This document shows, piece after piece, positions 34,158 to 43,596 of a stretch of DNA of 64,000 nt. The notes under the pieces were generated by a model. That model worked only from the letters and a program-made list of their open reading frames with translations. It was not told where the DNA came from and ran no database searches. This stretch comes from Terriglobales bacterium (GTDB taxonomy: Bacteria > Acidobacteriota > Terriglobia > Terriglobales > Acidobacteriaceae). The translations under genes were made by a program, and so were the position numbers. The number at the start of each line of letters is the position of its first letter. Positions within the stretch are counted from its first letter, which is position 1. The stretch is from positions 62,001 to 126,000 of the forward strand of contig DASSIZ010000117.1 of assembly GCA_035691485.1 (NCBI GenBank). The letters are read 5' to 3'.

Positions 34158-35078
34158 CTAGTGCTTGGGCTTTTTTTTCGGTTGAATTGCCAAGGAACTT
34201 ATCACCGACAAAGCCAGCACCGCGCCTACCGCCAGCAGCGCATACTCGGTCGGGATCTCGTAGTGACTCGAAATCAGCATCTTCACCCCAATGAACACCA
34301 GGATCGCCGAGAGTCCGTAGTGCAGGAACTGAAACGCCTCCATCATCCCCGCCAGCGCGAAATAGAGCGACCTTAGCCCCAGGATTGCGAAGACGTTCGA
34401 GGTGTACACGATGAATGGGTCCCGGGTAATCGCCAGCACCGCGGGAATGGAGTCGGCCGCAAACAGCACGTCGGTGGTCTCCACCACGATCAGGACCACC
34501 AGCAGCGGGGTCGCAAACAGCCCCGGGTTGCGCACCGTGAAGCGTCCGCCGACGTAGTCAGGCGTCACCGGCACCCAGCGGCGGAAAAGCTTGAGCACCG
34601 GGTTCTGCTCCGGGTGGATGTCGCGCTCGCCTTGCCGGAGCAATTGCAGCCCGGTGTAAACCAAGAATGCGCCGAAGACGTAAATGATCCAGTGGAAGCG
34701 CTGTATCAGGCTCACGCCGGCAAGAATAAATACGCCGCGCATGATCAGCGCGCCCAGTATGCCCCAGAACAGCACCTTGTGCTGGTAATGCGAAGGGACA
34801 CGGAAGTAGCGGAAGATCAGCAGGAATACGAACAGGTTATCGACGCTCAGCGATTCCTCTACCACGTATCCGGTCACGAACTGGAGCGCGGTGGCGCGCC
34901 CGCGCCAGTAAAAGACGAACGCGGCAAAAGCGGCCGCCATCACGACCCACATGACGCTGAACCCGGCCGCTTCGCGAAAACGTATGGCGTGGGGCTTGCG
35001 GTGAAACACCGCCAAGTCCAGCACCAGCATAACCACGACGAAGACGTTGAACGCGATCCAGAAGCCGAGTTCGTTCAT
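34158..35078 (-). CDS. TerC/Alx-family integral membrane protein
   Basis: 306 aa with about nine membrane segments. The family signatures EESLSVDNLFVFLLIF (about residues 80-95) and ETTDVLFAADSIPAVLAIT (about 200-218), with conserved acidic residues inside helices, are typical of TerC, whose members handle metal ions (Mn or related) or tellurite stress. C-terminus is Lys-rich and cytosolic. Converges on the M13 gene with only 37 bases between. Specific ion not deducible. Confidence 0.93.
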   Translation of the reverse strand: MNELGFWIAFNVFVVVMLVLDLAVFHRKPHAIRFREAAGFSVMWVVMAAAFAAFVFYWRGRATALQFVTGYVVEESLSVDNLFVFLLIFRYFRVPSHYQHKVLFWGILGALIMRGVFILAGVSLIQRFHWIIYVFGAFLVYTGLQLLRQGERDIHPEQNPVLKLFRRWVPVTPDYVGGRFTVRNPGLFATPLLVVLIVVETTDVLFAADSIPAVLAITRDPFIVYTSNVFAILGLRSLYFALAGMMEAFQFLHYGLSAILVFIGVKMLISSHYEIPTEYALLAVGAVLALSVISSLAIQPKKKPKH

Positions 35079-35261
35079 GAAGTTTTCAGCCGCCAGTTCC
35101 GCGCGGCCAGCAGCCGATTAGAAAGGAAATCCCGGAAAAGAGCTAGTCACTGCCGCTCTGGCCGCGGGCGCGCGCAAGCAAGCTGCGCCGGAACCCTGTT
35201 GTTCGGCCATCCTGCCCGGCACAATGAACGTCACACTAAAGAGGCAGTTCGGGGAGGCTTT

Positions 35262-36071
35262 ATGCGCGCGCGTGCACAAATCAAGTCGCATCCGGTCCAT
35301 CCATTCCTGGTCGCATTTCCGATCGGGTTATTCATCACCAGCTTCGTCTTCGACGTCATCGGAGTTCTGGGTGGCAACTCGGCCCTGTGGGCGGCGGCAT
35401 GGTATTGCATCATCGCCGGATTGTGCGGCGGCGGACTGGCGGCCATTCCGGGCGCGATCGATTTGTTTTCCGTGGTGCCTCCCAACTCCAGTGGGCGCAG
35501 CCGCGGTTACAAGCACGCGGTGCTGAACGTCGTGGTGATTGCGCTCTTCATTGCGGTCGCCGCGCACCGGGCCGGCCCCGCCACCGCACCGGATGGGCTG
35601 TCTCTGCTTCTTTCCGCCATCGGAATCGTTGCGCTTGCCATCTCCGGATGGCTGGGCGGCACTCTTGTCTATCGCAACCAGATCGCGGTGGATCACCGTT
35701 ACGCGAATGCCGGCAAGTACCGCGAGGTGGAACTTACGCGGTGGGACCAGCCGCTATGCAAAGCCGACGAACTGGCGGAGGGGCAACTCCTACTGGCCGA
35801 CATCACCGGAACCCGCGTCGCCGTCGGCCGCTGTTCCGAAGGCATCGTCGCTTTTTCCGACCGTTGCACCCACTCCGGCGGGCCGCTCTCTGACGGCGCG
35901 CTCATCGGATGCACGGTGCAGTGTCCCTGGCACGGGTCGCAGTTCAATGTCCATACCGGCGGGGTGGAGAGCGGTCCGGCGAAGGACGCCATCGAAATCT
36001 TCGATGCCGAGGTCCGCGACGGCCAGATCTTTGTCCGGCCGCGGCGGGCGCAGGAGAAACGCGCGGCGTAG
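35262..36071 (+). CDS. DUF2231 membrane domain fused to a Rieske [2Fe-2S] domain
   Basis: 269 aa. Residues 1-150: DUF2231-type domain with four hydrophobic helices and the signature HPVHPFLVAFPIGLFITSFVFD near the start. Residues about 160-262: Rieske ferredoxin fold with CTHSGG and CPWHGSQF, the two Cys-x-His pairs that ligate the 2Fe-2S cluster, closest to Rieske ferredoxins of the nitrite-reductase/dioxygenase type. GGGGAGG ribosome site ahead of ATG 35262. Predicted to be a membrane-bound electron-transfer protein. Electron partners are not obvious from the neighbours (TerC, tlyA). Confidence 0.9.
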   Translation: MRARAQIKSHPVHPFLVAFPIGLFITSFVFDVIGVLGGNSALWAAAWYCIIAGLCGGGLAAIPGAIDLFSVVPPNSSGRSRGYKHAVLNVVVIALFIAVAAHRAGPATAPDGLSLLLSAIGIVALAISGWLGGTLVYRNQIAVDHRYANAGKYREVELTRWDQPLCKADELAEGQLLLADITGTRVAVGRCSEGIVAFSDRCTHSGGPLSDGALIGCTVQCPWHGSQFNVHTGGVESGPAKDAIEIFDAEVRDGQIFVRPRRAQEKRAA

Positions 36072-36092
36072 CGCCCGTGCTACGCTGGCGCG

Positions 36093-36824
36093 GTGAAGAC
36101 CCGCATTGACAAGCTGCTCGTCGAGCGTGGCCTGGTTCCTTCGCGAGAACGAGCGCAGGCGCTCATTCTTGCCGGCAAGGTGCTGGCCAACGAGCAGAAA
36201 ATCGAAAAGCCGGGCGTCGCGATCGAGGCCGATGCCACGATTCGGTTACTCGGCGACGATCTGCGTTACGTCAGCCGCGGCGGCCTGAAGCTGGAACGCG
36301 CTCTGCAGCACTGGCAAATCGATGTCCGCGGGCGGCTCTGCATGGATGTGGGCGCCTCCACCGGCGGCTTCACCGACTGCCTGCTCCAGCACGGCGCGGC
36401 ACGGGTGATTGCGGTGGACACCGGCTACGGTCAAATCGACCTGCGCCTCCGTAAGGACTCGCGCGTCCGCTTGCTGGAGAAGACCAACGCCCGCTACCTG
36501 CGTGGTCAGGACATCGCCGAACCGGTGGAGTTTGCCGCCATGGACGTTTCCTTCATCTCCGCGACCCTGGTGCTTCCTGCCGTGGTCAAGGCAGCCGGAG
36601 AAAGCCTGGCCGGCATCGTGGTTCTGGTAAAGCCGCAGTTTGAAGCGGGCAAAGAGATGGTTGGGAAGGGTGGCATCGTCCGCGATGCGGCGGCACAGCA
36701 AGCCGCCGTGGCGAAGGTCCGTAACGCCCTGCACCAGCTTGGATGGCATAACATCGAAGTGATTGACTCGCCCATTCTGGGCACGGAAGGCAATCACGAA
36801 TTCTTGTTGTACGCGCAGCGCTAG
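36093..36824 (+). CDS. tlyA: TlyA-family rRNA 2'-O-methyltransferase
   Basis: 243-aa protein with an S4 RNA-binding domain (residues about 1-60, KTRIDKLLVERGLVPSRERAQALI) and an FtsJ-like SAM methyltransferase domain (MDVGASTGGFTDCLLQHGA and KPQFEAGKE). TlyA 2'-O-methylates 16S (and in some species 23S) rRNA; the haemolysin name is historical. GTG start at 36093 precedes the conserved MKTRIDKLL start. The tlyA-nadK order, 33 bases apart, is widely conserved. A recN usually following is replaced here by an amidohydrolase. Confidence 0.92.
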   Translation: MKTRIDKLLVERGLVPSRERAQALILAGKVLANEQKIEKPGVAIEADATIRLLGDDLRYVSRGGLKLERALQHWQIDVRGRLCMDVGASTGGFTDCLLQHGAARVIAVDTGYGQIDLRLRKDSRVRLLEKTNARYLRGQDIAEPVEFAAMDVSFISATLVLPAVVKAAGESLAGIVVLVKPQFEAGKEMVGKGGIVRDAAAQQAAVAKVRNALHQLGWHNIEVIDSPILGTEGNHEFLLYAQR

Positions 36825-36863
36825 CCCGTTTCCGCCGGCAGCCTGTACAATCCCCGGTTGCCA

Positions 36864-37721
36864 ATGAAGACCGTCGCCATCGTATCGAAGCCGGAAAAGC
36901 CTGAACTCGAGCAACTCGTGCCCAAGATCCTGCAGTGGTTGCGCGAGCATGGCTATGAGCGTGTCTGGGCGGACCGCGAAACCGCGGCGTACGTCTCCGG
37001 GTTGGACCCCATCGAGCGCAACGACATTGCGGACAAGAAGCCGGACTTCGTGCTGGTCCTGGGCGGCGACGGCACACTGCTTTCCGCAGCGCGAGCGGTT
37101 GCCCCCAACAACATTCCCATTCTCGGCGCCAATCTTGGTTCGCTGGGGTTTCTGACGGAAGTTCCGCTCGACGAACTTTGGGAAACGCTAGAGGCCGTTG
37201 ACCAGCAGCGCTGCTCCTTCGAAACCCGCAAGATGCTGAACTGCCGGTTGATGCGCGACGGCAAAGCGGTGGCCAGCTACGACTGCCTCAACGATGCCGT
37301 CGTCAACAAGAGCGCGATCGCGCGCCTGGTAAGTTTCGACCTCTATCTCGACAACGTGTTCGTCTCCAACTACAAGGCCGACGGCGTCATCATCTCCACC
37401 CCGACCGGCTCGACCGCGTACGCGCTCGCGGCCGGCGGGCCCATTCTGATGCCTTCGGTGGACGCCGTGGTGATCGTGCCGGTCTGCCCGCACTCGCTGA
37501 CCCATCGGCCCATCGTGGTCAAGGACACAGTCGAAATCGAGATCAGTGTGAAGAGCGCGGGCGAAGAGGCTTACCTCAGCATCGACGGACAGGTCGGCGT
37601 CCCCTTGTCGGACGATGACCGCATCCGGTGCCGGAAGTCCGAATACCACACCACTCTGCTGAGAATGCGTAAGACGTTTTTCGACGTGCTGCGGACCAAG
37701 CTGAAGCTCGGCATGCGGTGA
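36864..37721 (+). CDS. nadK: NAD kinase
   Basis: 285-aa ATP/polyphosphate-dependent enzyme making NADP from NAD. Seen: GGDGTLL (the substrate-binding motif), NLGSLGFLTE, the NDAVVNK block and PTGSTAYALAAGGPI. ATG 36864 chosen; a TTG at 36858 is two codons upstream. TACAAT at 36846-36851 lies only 12 bases ahead, so a near-leaderless transcript is conceivable, but read-through from tlyA is more likely. Confidence 0.94.
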   Translation: MKTVAIVSKPEKPELEQLVPKILQWLREHGYERVWADRETAAYVSGLDPIERNDIADKKPDFVLVLGGDGTLLSAARAVAPNNIPILGANLGSLGFLTEVPLDELWETLEAVDQQRCSFETRKMLNCRLMRDGKAVASYDCLNDAVVNKSAIARLVSFDLYLDNVFVSNYKADGVIISTPTGSTAYALAAGGPILMPSVDAVVIVPVCPHSLTHRPIVVKDTVEIEISVKSAGEEAYLSIDGQVGVPLSDDDRIRCRKSEYHTTLLRMRKTFFDVLRTKLKLGMR

Positions 37722-37857
37722 AGATTGCTTTTGTGGCGCACGTGCCCTCGCGGGTGCGGTGTAGCGAGCAGATTGATTCCGTCGTGATCGGCGGAATAAA
37801 TTGCGCCTACACACGAAAGTTACGAAATGACGACGTGAAACATTACAGCTTAACCTC

Positions 37858-39543
37858 ATGACAGCGCGCTCCCTTCTCGTTGTTCTCTTGCTTGCCATGA
37901 AGTTGCTGTCTGTCGCCCAAAACCGCCCCGCCGCCGACCTGATCATCACCAACGGCAAGCTCTACACCGTCGACAGGTCGCGCCCGCGCGCTGAAGCCCT
38001 CGCCGTCATCGGAGAGCGCATCGTCGCCGTCGGCACCGCCACCGACATTGACCAGTGGCGCGGTCCGGGGACCCGCGTCATCGACGCGCGCGAGCGTCTT
38101 GTTCTGCCTGGCTTCAACGATGCCCACACTCACTTCATGGATGGCGGCTTTCAGCTCGACAATGTCCAGCTCAAGGACGCCGACTCTCCCCAGGAATTCG
38201 CCCGCCGCATCGGCGAGCGCGCCCGGCATACTCCCAAGGGAGAGTGGATCCTCGGCGGCGATTGGGACGAGGAGAAATGGAATCCGCCGCAGCTTCCGGG
38301 CAAGGAGTTGATCGACCCGGTGACACCGCACACGCCGGTGCTCGTCAATCGCTACGACGGTCACGAGGTCCTGGCCAATTCGATGGCGCTGAAGCTGGCC
38401 GGCATCACCGCGCAAACCCCTGATCCACCCGGCGGAACCATTCTTCGCGACGCGCAAGGCAATCCAACCGGAATTTTGAAAGACGCCGCGATGGACCTGG
38501 CGGGCAGGAAGGTTCCCACTTTTTCGCATGATCGCCTGCTGCACGCAGCCAAACGCGCGCTGAATTATGCCGCCGTGCTGGGTGTCACCAGCGTGCAGGA
38601 AATGGCGGGCATGGGCGAAGATCTTGGCGACAACATCAGGATTTACGGTGAGCTGCAGGAGAGAGGCGAACTCACCTCTCGAATTTACGTTGCCCAGCCG
38701 TTGGAGCGCTGGCAGGACGAGGCCAAACTCGGCATCCGCCATGCCTACGGCTCATCTCGTCTGCAAGTCGGAGCCCTCAAAATGTTCGCCGACGGCTCGC
38801 TTGGCTCCAGAACCGCCTACTTCTTTCAGCCTTACAGCGACGACCCGAAGAACCGCGGCCTGCTCACCGAAGGCATGCAGCCGTTGTCCAAAGTCCGCTC
38901 CTGGCTGATGAATGCCGACGATGCCGGCTTGCAGGTTTGCATGCACGCGATCGGAGACCAGGCGATCTCCATTACACTGGACCTATTCGGCGAGGTTCAG
39001 CGTCTCCACGGCGATGGCGACCGGCGCTGGCGAATCGAGCACGCCCAGCACCTGGCACAAAAAGATTTTGACCGCTTCGCCGCGCTCAAGGTCATCGCCT
39101 CCGTGCAGCCCTACCACGCCATCGACGACGGCCGCTGGGCGGAGCGGCGCATCGGACCTGAGCGCATCAAGACAACGTACGGCTTTCGCAGCTTGCTCGA
39201 CCACGGAGTGCGGCTTGCCCTCGGCACCGACTGGACCGTCGCGCCGCTAAACCCCATGCTCACCCTGTACGCGGCCGTCACGCGCGCAACCCTGGACGGC
39301 AAGAACCCCGATGGCTGGGTGCCGGAACAGAAGATCACGCTCGCGGAGGCCATCGAGGCCTACACCCTGGGTTCTGCCTATGCTGAATTTCAGGAGAACG
39401 AAAAGGGCTCGCTCACGCCCGGCAAACTTGCCGATGTCATCATCCTCAGCGACGATCTTTTCGCCATCAACCCGAAGAATATTCCCGACGTGAAGGTAGT
39501 TACCACGGTGGTGGGCGGCCGGGTGGTTTGGAACAAGGAGTAG
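37858..39543 (+). CDS. Secreted amidohydrolase (YtcJ-like, Amidohydro_3)
   Basis: 561-aa metal-dependent hydrolase with a signal peptide ([20 protein letters not shown]). Seen: NGKLYTVD and [12 protein letters not shown], the metal-binding HxH motif; then [13 protein letters not shown], the central [14 protein letters not shown], and [13 protein letters not shown] toward the C-terminus, in the typical order for this subfamily. Natural substrate unknown. Convergent with lysA, 44 bases apart. Confidence 0.92.
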   Translation: MTARSLLVVLLLAMKLLSVAQNRPAADLIITNGKLYTVDRSRPRAEALAVIGERIVAVGTATDIDQWRGPGTRVIDARERLVLPGFNDAHTHFMDGGFQLDNVQLKDADSPQEFARRIGERARHTPKGEWILGGDWDEEKWNPPQLPGKELIDPVTPHTPVLVNRYDGHEVLANSMALKLAGITAQTPDPPGGTILRDAQGNPTGILKDAAMDLAGRKVPTFSHDRLLHAAKRALNYAAVLGVTSVQEMAGMGEDLGDNIRIYGELQERGELTSRIYVAQPLERWQDEAKLGIRHAYGSSRLQVGALKMFADGSLGSRTAYFFQPYSDDPKNRGLLTEGMQPLSKVRSWLMNADDAGLQVCMHAIGDQAISITLDLFGEVQRLHGDGDRRWRIEHAQHLAQKDFDRFAALKVIASVQPYHAIDDGRWAERRIGPERIKTTYGFRSLLDHGVRLALGTDWTVAPLNPMLTLYAAVTRATLDGKNPDGWVPEQKITLAEAIEAYTLGSAYAEFQENEKGSLTPGKLADVIILSDDLFAINPKNIPDVKVVTTVVGGRVVWNKE

Positions 39544-39587
39544 TCACGGTCCCAAGTGTGCCCTGGTATGGCGCGACTTGTCTTCGC

Positions 39588-40877
39588 CTACCTGGTTTCG
39601 TCTCTCAACAGGTCCGCGATTGTTTCCCGTTTCCTGATCACCCGCGTCCTGCTGCCATCGACCAGAACTTCCGCCGCCCGCGGACGCGTGTTGTAATTCG
39701 ACGTGATCGACATTCCATACGCACCGGTGTCGAGAATTGCCAGCAACCCGCCTTCTTCGATTGGCGAGAGCTCGCGGTCGCGCGCAAAAAAATCTCCCGT
39801 CTCGCAAATCGGCCCCACGATGTCCACTATGTCGCGCTCCGCCAAGCTGGTCCTGACCACCGGCACGATCTCGTGGTGTGCACCGTAGAGCGCAGGCCGG
39901 ATCAAGTCGTTCATGGCTCCGTCCACGACCACGAAAAGCTTGCCATTGTTCGACTTCCGGTAGAGCACCCGCACGACCAGCGCGCCCGCCGGGCCAACAA
40001 TCGATCGCCCCGGCTCGAGCAGCAGGTGCACCCTTAGCTTGCGCAGCGGACCCGTTACTGCCTTGGCAAAAGCCCTGGAGTGATCGGCGAACCCGGGCAG
40101 TTCCTGCGCGTCATAGCGGATGCCGAGGCCGCCGCCGGCATCGACGTATCGAATCCGGTGTCCGTCGCGCTTGAGCCCGCGCACCAGTTCCGCCACCCGC
40201 TCCATAGCTGCCCCGAATGGCTCCACGCGCGTGATCTGCGATCCGATGTGCACGCTGACCCCCGCCACCTCCAGCCACTTTTCCCTCCCCGCCTGCTGGT
40301 AGAGCTTGGCCGCGGAGTCGATGGGCACGCCGAACTTGTGCTTGTGCAAGCCGGTAGCAATGTAAGGATGGGTCTCCGCTGAAACATCCGGGTTGACGCG
40401 GAATGCGACTTGAGCCCTGGTTTTCAGGCGTGCGGCGCGTTCTGCCAGCACCGCCATCTCGCTCTCGCTTTCCACGTTGAACATCAGGATGCCCGCATTT
40501 AGCGCCGCATCCATCTCCTCCCGTGTCTTGCCCACCCCGGAAAACACCACGCGCTTAGCCGCGGGTTTAGCGGCGTGCAGCACTCGCTGCAATTCCCCGC
40601 CGGAGACCACGTCGAAACCGCAACCCAGCGCCGCCAGCATTTTCAGGAGCGCCAGGTTGGAATTTGCCTTGACGGAGTAGCAGACAGTGTGCGGAAAGCC
40701 GCGAAACGCGCGGTCAAAGGCCCGGTAGCGGTCGCGGATCGCAGCGGCGGAATAAACATACAGCGGCGTTCCGTACTTCCGGGCCAATTCCGGCAGCTTC
40801 GCCCGGTCGCAGTGCAGCACGTCCCTGCGATACACGAACGCGGGCGGTCGCCCCTCGGGCGCGGCGCGGTTGCTCAT
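39588..40877 (-). CDS. lysA: Diaminopimelate decarboxylase
   Basis: 429-aa PLP enzyme for the last step of lysine synthesis. Seen: CYSVKANSNLALLKMLAALG, containing the PLP lysine; FDVVSGGEL; VHIGSQI; and GGGLGIRYD; and the C-terminal substrate-binding GPICETGDFFARDREL. Its ATG overlaps the stop of the upstream GAF-phosphatase gene (ATGA), which is an unusual pairing. Confidence 0.95.
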   Translation of the reverse strand: MSNRAAPEGRPPAFVYRRDVLHCDRAKLPELARKYGTPLYVYSAAAIRDRYRAFDRAFRGFPHTVCYSVKANSNLALLKMLAALGCGFDVVSGGELQRVLHAAKPAAKRVVFSGVGKTREEMDAALNAGILMFNVESESEMAVLAERAARLKTRAQVAFRVNPDVSAETHPYIATGLHKHKFGVPIDSAAKLYQQAGREKWLEVAGVSVHIGSQITRVEPFGAAMERVAELVRGLKRDGHRIRYVDAGGGLGIRYDAQELPGFADHSRAFAKAVTGPLRKLRVHLLLEPGRSIVGPAGALVVRVLYRKSNNGKLFVVVDGAMNDLIRPALYGAHHEIVPVVRTSLAERDIVDIVGPICETGDFFARDRELSPIEEGGLLAILDTGAYGMSITSNYNTRPRAAEVLVDGSRTRVIRKRETIADLLRDETR

Positions 40878-42685
40878 TTGCGTTTGCCGGAGTCGTCCAG
40901 GACCTTGAGCACGACCACGGTCTGGTCATCGTAGGGAGCTTCGCCGGCGGTAAATTCGGCGACCGCGGCAAAGATCGCGGTCACGATGGCATCGGCGCTG
41001 CGCCCGCTATTCGCCGCAATCACTCTCTCCAGGCGCCTCTCGCCGAACTGATCGCCCTCGCGGTTCTGCGCATCCAGCACGCCGTCGCTGAAAAACACGA
41101 ACTCGTCGCCGGGCTGCGCGTCATAGTTCGCTTCGTCGTATTTCACATTGTCGAACAACCCTATCGGCAGGCCCACACTGTCCACCCGCTCGACGTGCCC
41201 AGCGCGGCAGTGCAGCGGACGCGGCAGGCCGGAATTGGCGACTCGCAAGAGCTTCTGTTGATCGTCCCAGACTGCGTACGCGACGGAAATGTACTGGCCA
41301 TCAATGCGACGTGAACCGAGCGACTGGTTCAGCAGCGACAGCATCTCCGCTGCTCCCGGCCGCGACACTGCGTGCGACCGCAGGTATCCGCTCGCCAGCG
41401 CGGCATAGAGCGCCGCCGGCGCTCCCTTTCCGCTCACATCGCCGATGGCAATGCCCAGAGTCGGGTTGCGTTTGTCGCCCTGATCGCCGACCAGCGCCCG
41501 GCGCTCGTACTGCAAAAAATCGTAAAGATCGCCGCCGATCTCGCGCGCTGGAACGAATTTCGCCGCCAACTCGGCGCTTCCCATTACCGGGCAGCAATGC
41601 GGCAGCAGCCGGAATTGCAGCTCATGCGCCAGCGCCAGGTCTTTTTGCAGGCGGCGCTCCTGCTTCGCCACCCGCTCATAGAGCCGCGCGTTTTCGATAG
41701 CTATCGCCACCTGCGCCGCCAGCGTTGTCATCGTTCGCAAGTGGTCATCGGTGAAGTACCCGCGCCGCGTGTGCTCGATGTCGAGCACTCCGATCACCTT
41801 GTCCTTGTAGATCAGCGGCACGCACAGCTCGGAGCGCGTCTCCGGGTTGGTGTTGATGTAGCGCGGGTCTTTGTGAACATCGGCCACCAGCACTGGCGTC
41901 TTGTTCAGCGCCGAGTAGCCGACCAGGCCCTTGCCGATGGGAATGTCGTGCTTGACCTGCACCGTCTCGTTGAAGCGCAGGGAGAAGCGGTGTTCCAGCA
42001 ACGTCCCCGCCTGGTTCACCAGCAGCACGCTGAACATCTGGTAGTCGATCAGCCGCGTCACCGCCTCGCCCACCCGCTGCAGCAGCGCATCCAAATGCAG
42101 GATCGATGTCAGGTCCCGGCTGATTTCATTCAGCACCGCCAGCGTCTTCGCCTGCCGCGAGACGCGGGTGTAAAGGCGCGCGTTCTCGATGCCGCTGGCA
42201 ATGCGCGATGCCACCAGCGACAGCAGCCGCTGGTGATCTTCGGTGAAGTAGCCGGGCTGCGCCGCCTCGATATCGATCACCCCGATCACCCGATTCTTGA
42301 TGATCAGCGGCACCGCCAGCTCCGAGCGCACATCCGCCATGGTCTCGATATACTGCGGCGTCTTACGGACATCGTTCACCCGCACCGGCTCCCGGCGTTG
42401 CGCCGCCAGCCCGGTCACGCCTTGCCCCACTTTGATTCGGCAGCGCTCCACCGCATCCGGCGGATGGCCGATGGAGAAGCGAATCCGCAGCTCCTGCGTT
42501 TTTTCGTTGAGCAACAGGATGGCAAAATGCTCGTAGTCGATGACCCGGCGCACCAATTCCGCCACCCGGCGCAGGATGGTGTTCAGGTCGAGCGTGGTAT
42601 TCACCACCTCTGCCACTTCCATCAGCAACCAGTCAGGTTGCGAGGGCGCGGCCGGGGTCGCAGTCGTGGTCATGTTTCGGGACAT
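40874..42685 (-). CDS. Two-GAF-domain SpoIIE/RsbU-type PP2C phosphatase
   Basis: 603 aa. Two consecutive GAF sensor domains (about residues 30-175 and 195-345), a linker helix (VAKQERRLQKDLALAHELQFRLLP), then a PP2C SpoIIE domain: IGGDLYDF, IAIGDVSGKGAPAALYAA and FFSDGVLDAQN, with aspartates in the usual metal positions. Such enzymes dephosphorylate anti-sigma antagonists (STAS proteins). A STAS gene lies at 21955, 18 kb away, but a partnership is speculative. No membrane segments, so cytoplasmic. Stop overlaps the lysA start. Confidence 0.92.
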   Translation of the reverse strand: MSRNMTTTATPAAPSQPDWLLMEVAEVVNTTLDLNTILRRVAELVRRVIDYEHFAILLLNEKTQELRIRFSIGHPPDAVERCRIKVGQGVTGLAAQRREPVRVNDVRKTPQYIETMADVRSELAVPLIIKNRVIGVIDIEAAQPGYFTEDHQRLLSLVASRIASGIENARLYTRVSRQAKTLAVLNEISRDLTSILHLDALLQRVGEAVTRLIDYQMFSVLLVNQAGTLLEHRFSLRFNETVQVKHDIPIGKGLVGYSALNKTPVLVADVHKDPRYINTNPETRSELCVPLIYKDKVIGVLDIEHTRRGYFTDDHLRTMTTLAAQVAIAIENARLYERVAKQERRLQKDLALAHELQFRLLPHCCPVMGSAELAAKFVPAREIGGDLYDFLQYERRALVGDQGDKRNPTLGIAIGDVSGKGAPAALYAALASGYLRSHAVSRPGAAEMLSLLNQSLGSRRIDGQYISVAYAVWDDQQKLLRVANSGLPRPLHCRAGHVERVDSVGLPIGLFDNVKYDEANYDAQPGDEFVFFSDGVLDAQNREGDQFGERRLERVIAANSGRSADAIVTAIFAAVAEFTAGEAPYDDQTVVVLKVLDDSGKRK

Positions 42686-42777
42686 TCAGGAATTGGATGA
42701 TATCAGCCACTCGCCCGCTTCAGCAGTGACCTTTCAGGCAGCAACGCAGAAGCGCACGCGAATGGAAGGCCGCACGG

Positions 42778-43545
42778 CTAGTACGGCGCTCCCAGCTTGC
42801 GGCAAATCGCCACCGACGCGCTCGCGCCAATCCGGTCCGCGCCCGCAGCCACCATTGCGAGCATCTGGTCGGCGGTGCGAATCCCGCCAGCGGCTTTGAC
42901 GCCTGCCAAGTTTCCCACCGTCTGGCGCATAAGCGCCACGTCTTCCACCGTTGCTCCGCCGGTCGAAAACCCGGTGGACGTTTTGACGAAATCGGCTCCC
43001 GCAGCCAACGAGAGTTCGCATCCCGCGATCTTTTCCTCCCGCGTCAGAAGGATGTTTTCCAGGATCACCTTCAGCAGCCCGCCGGCATCATGCGTTACTT
43101 GAGCAATGGCCCGGATGTCGTTCTCCACCCGGGCATGATCGGCCGACTTCATCGCTCCGACATTCATCACCATGTCGATTTCGTCGGCGCCGAGCCGCAG
43201 CGCTTCCACCGTCTCCAGTTGTTTGGCGCGGGTCAGCGTCGCTCCCAACGGAAAACCCACGACCGTGCACACCTTGACCGCGGTCGGACGCAGAATGGCC
43301 GCGCATACCGGGACCCAGTAAGCATTCACGCACACCGAGGCGAAGTCGAAGCGCGCTGCCTCGCGGCACAGCTTTTCGATCTGCTCGCGCGAGGCGTCCG
43401 GCTTCAGCAGCGTGTGATCGATCATGCTGGCAGCCGCTTGCCACGTCAGCGCTGGAGCTGCCTGCGACACCATGGTCACCATAGGAGGATTTGATTTTAC
43501 TGGATTAACGGGCGCGCGCGGCATCGCGAGCGCAAAACCTGGCAT
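42778..43545 (-). CDS. deoC: Deoxyribose-phosphate aldolase
   Basis: 255-aa class I aldolase that cleaves 2-deoxyribose-5-phosphate to glyceraldehyde-3-phosphate and acetaldehyde. Seen: IDHTLLKPD, VCVNAYWVP, VVGFPLGA, EIDMVMNVGAMKS, LKVILENILLT, and FVKTSTGF with the Schiff-base lysine, followed by GVKAAGGIRT. The true start is uncertain: ATG 43545 is used here, while 43482 or 43473 lie closer to the conserved core. Confidence 0.94.
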   Translation of the reverse strand: MPGFALAMPRAPVNPVKSNPPMVTMVSQAAPALTWQAAASMIDHTLLKPDASREQIEKLCREAARFDFASVCVNAYWVPVCAAILRPTAVKVCTVVGFPLGATLTRAKQLETVEALRLGADEIDMVMNVGAMKSADHARVENDIRAIAQVTHDAGGLLKVILENILLTREEKIAGCELSLAAGADFVKTSTGFSTGGATVEDVALMRQTVGNLAGVKAAGGIRTADQMLAMVAAGADRIGASASVAICRKLGAPY

Positions 43546-43596
43546 CCCATGCCGCCTGCCAAATCAACCTGTTATCCTGTATGACTGGTACGTCGC

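Noticed and set aside
43483-43489. AGGAGG on the plus strand within the deoC start region
   Set aside because: On the wrong strand for deoC and not followed by a plausible plus-strand start.
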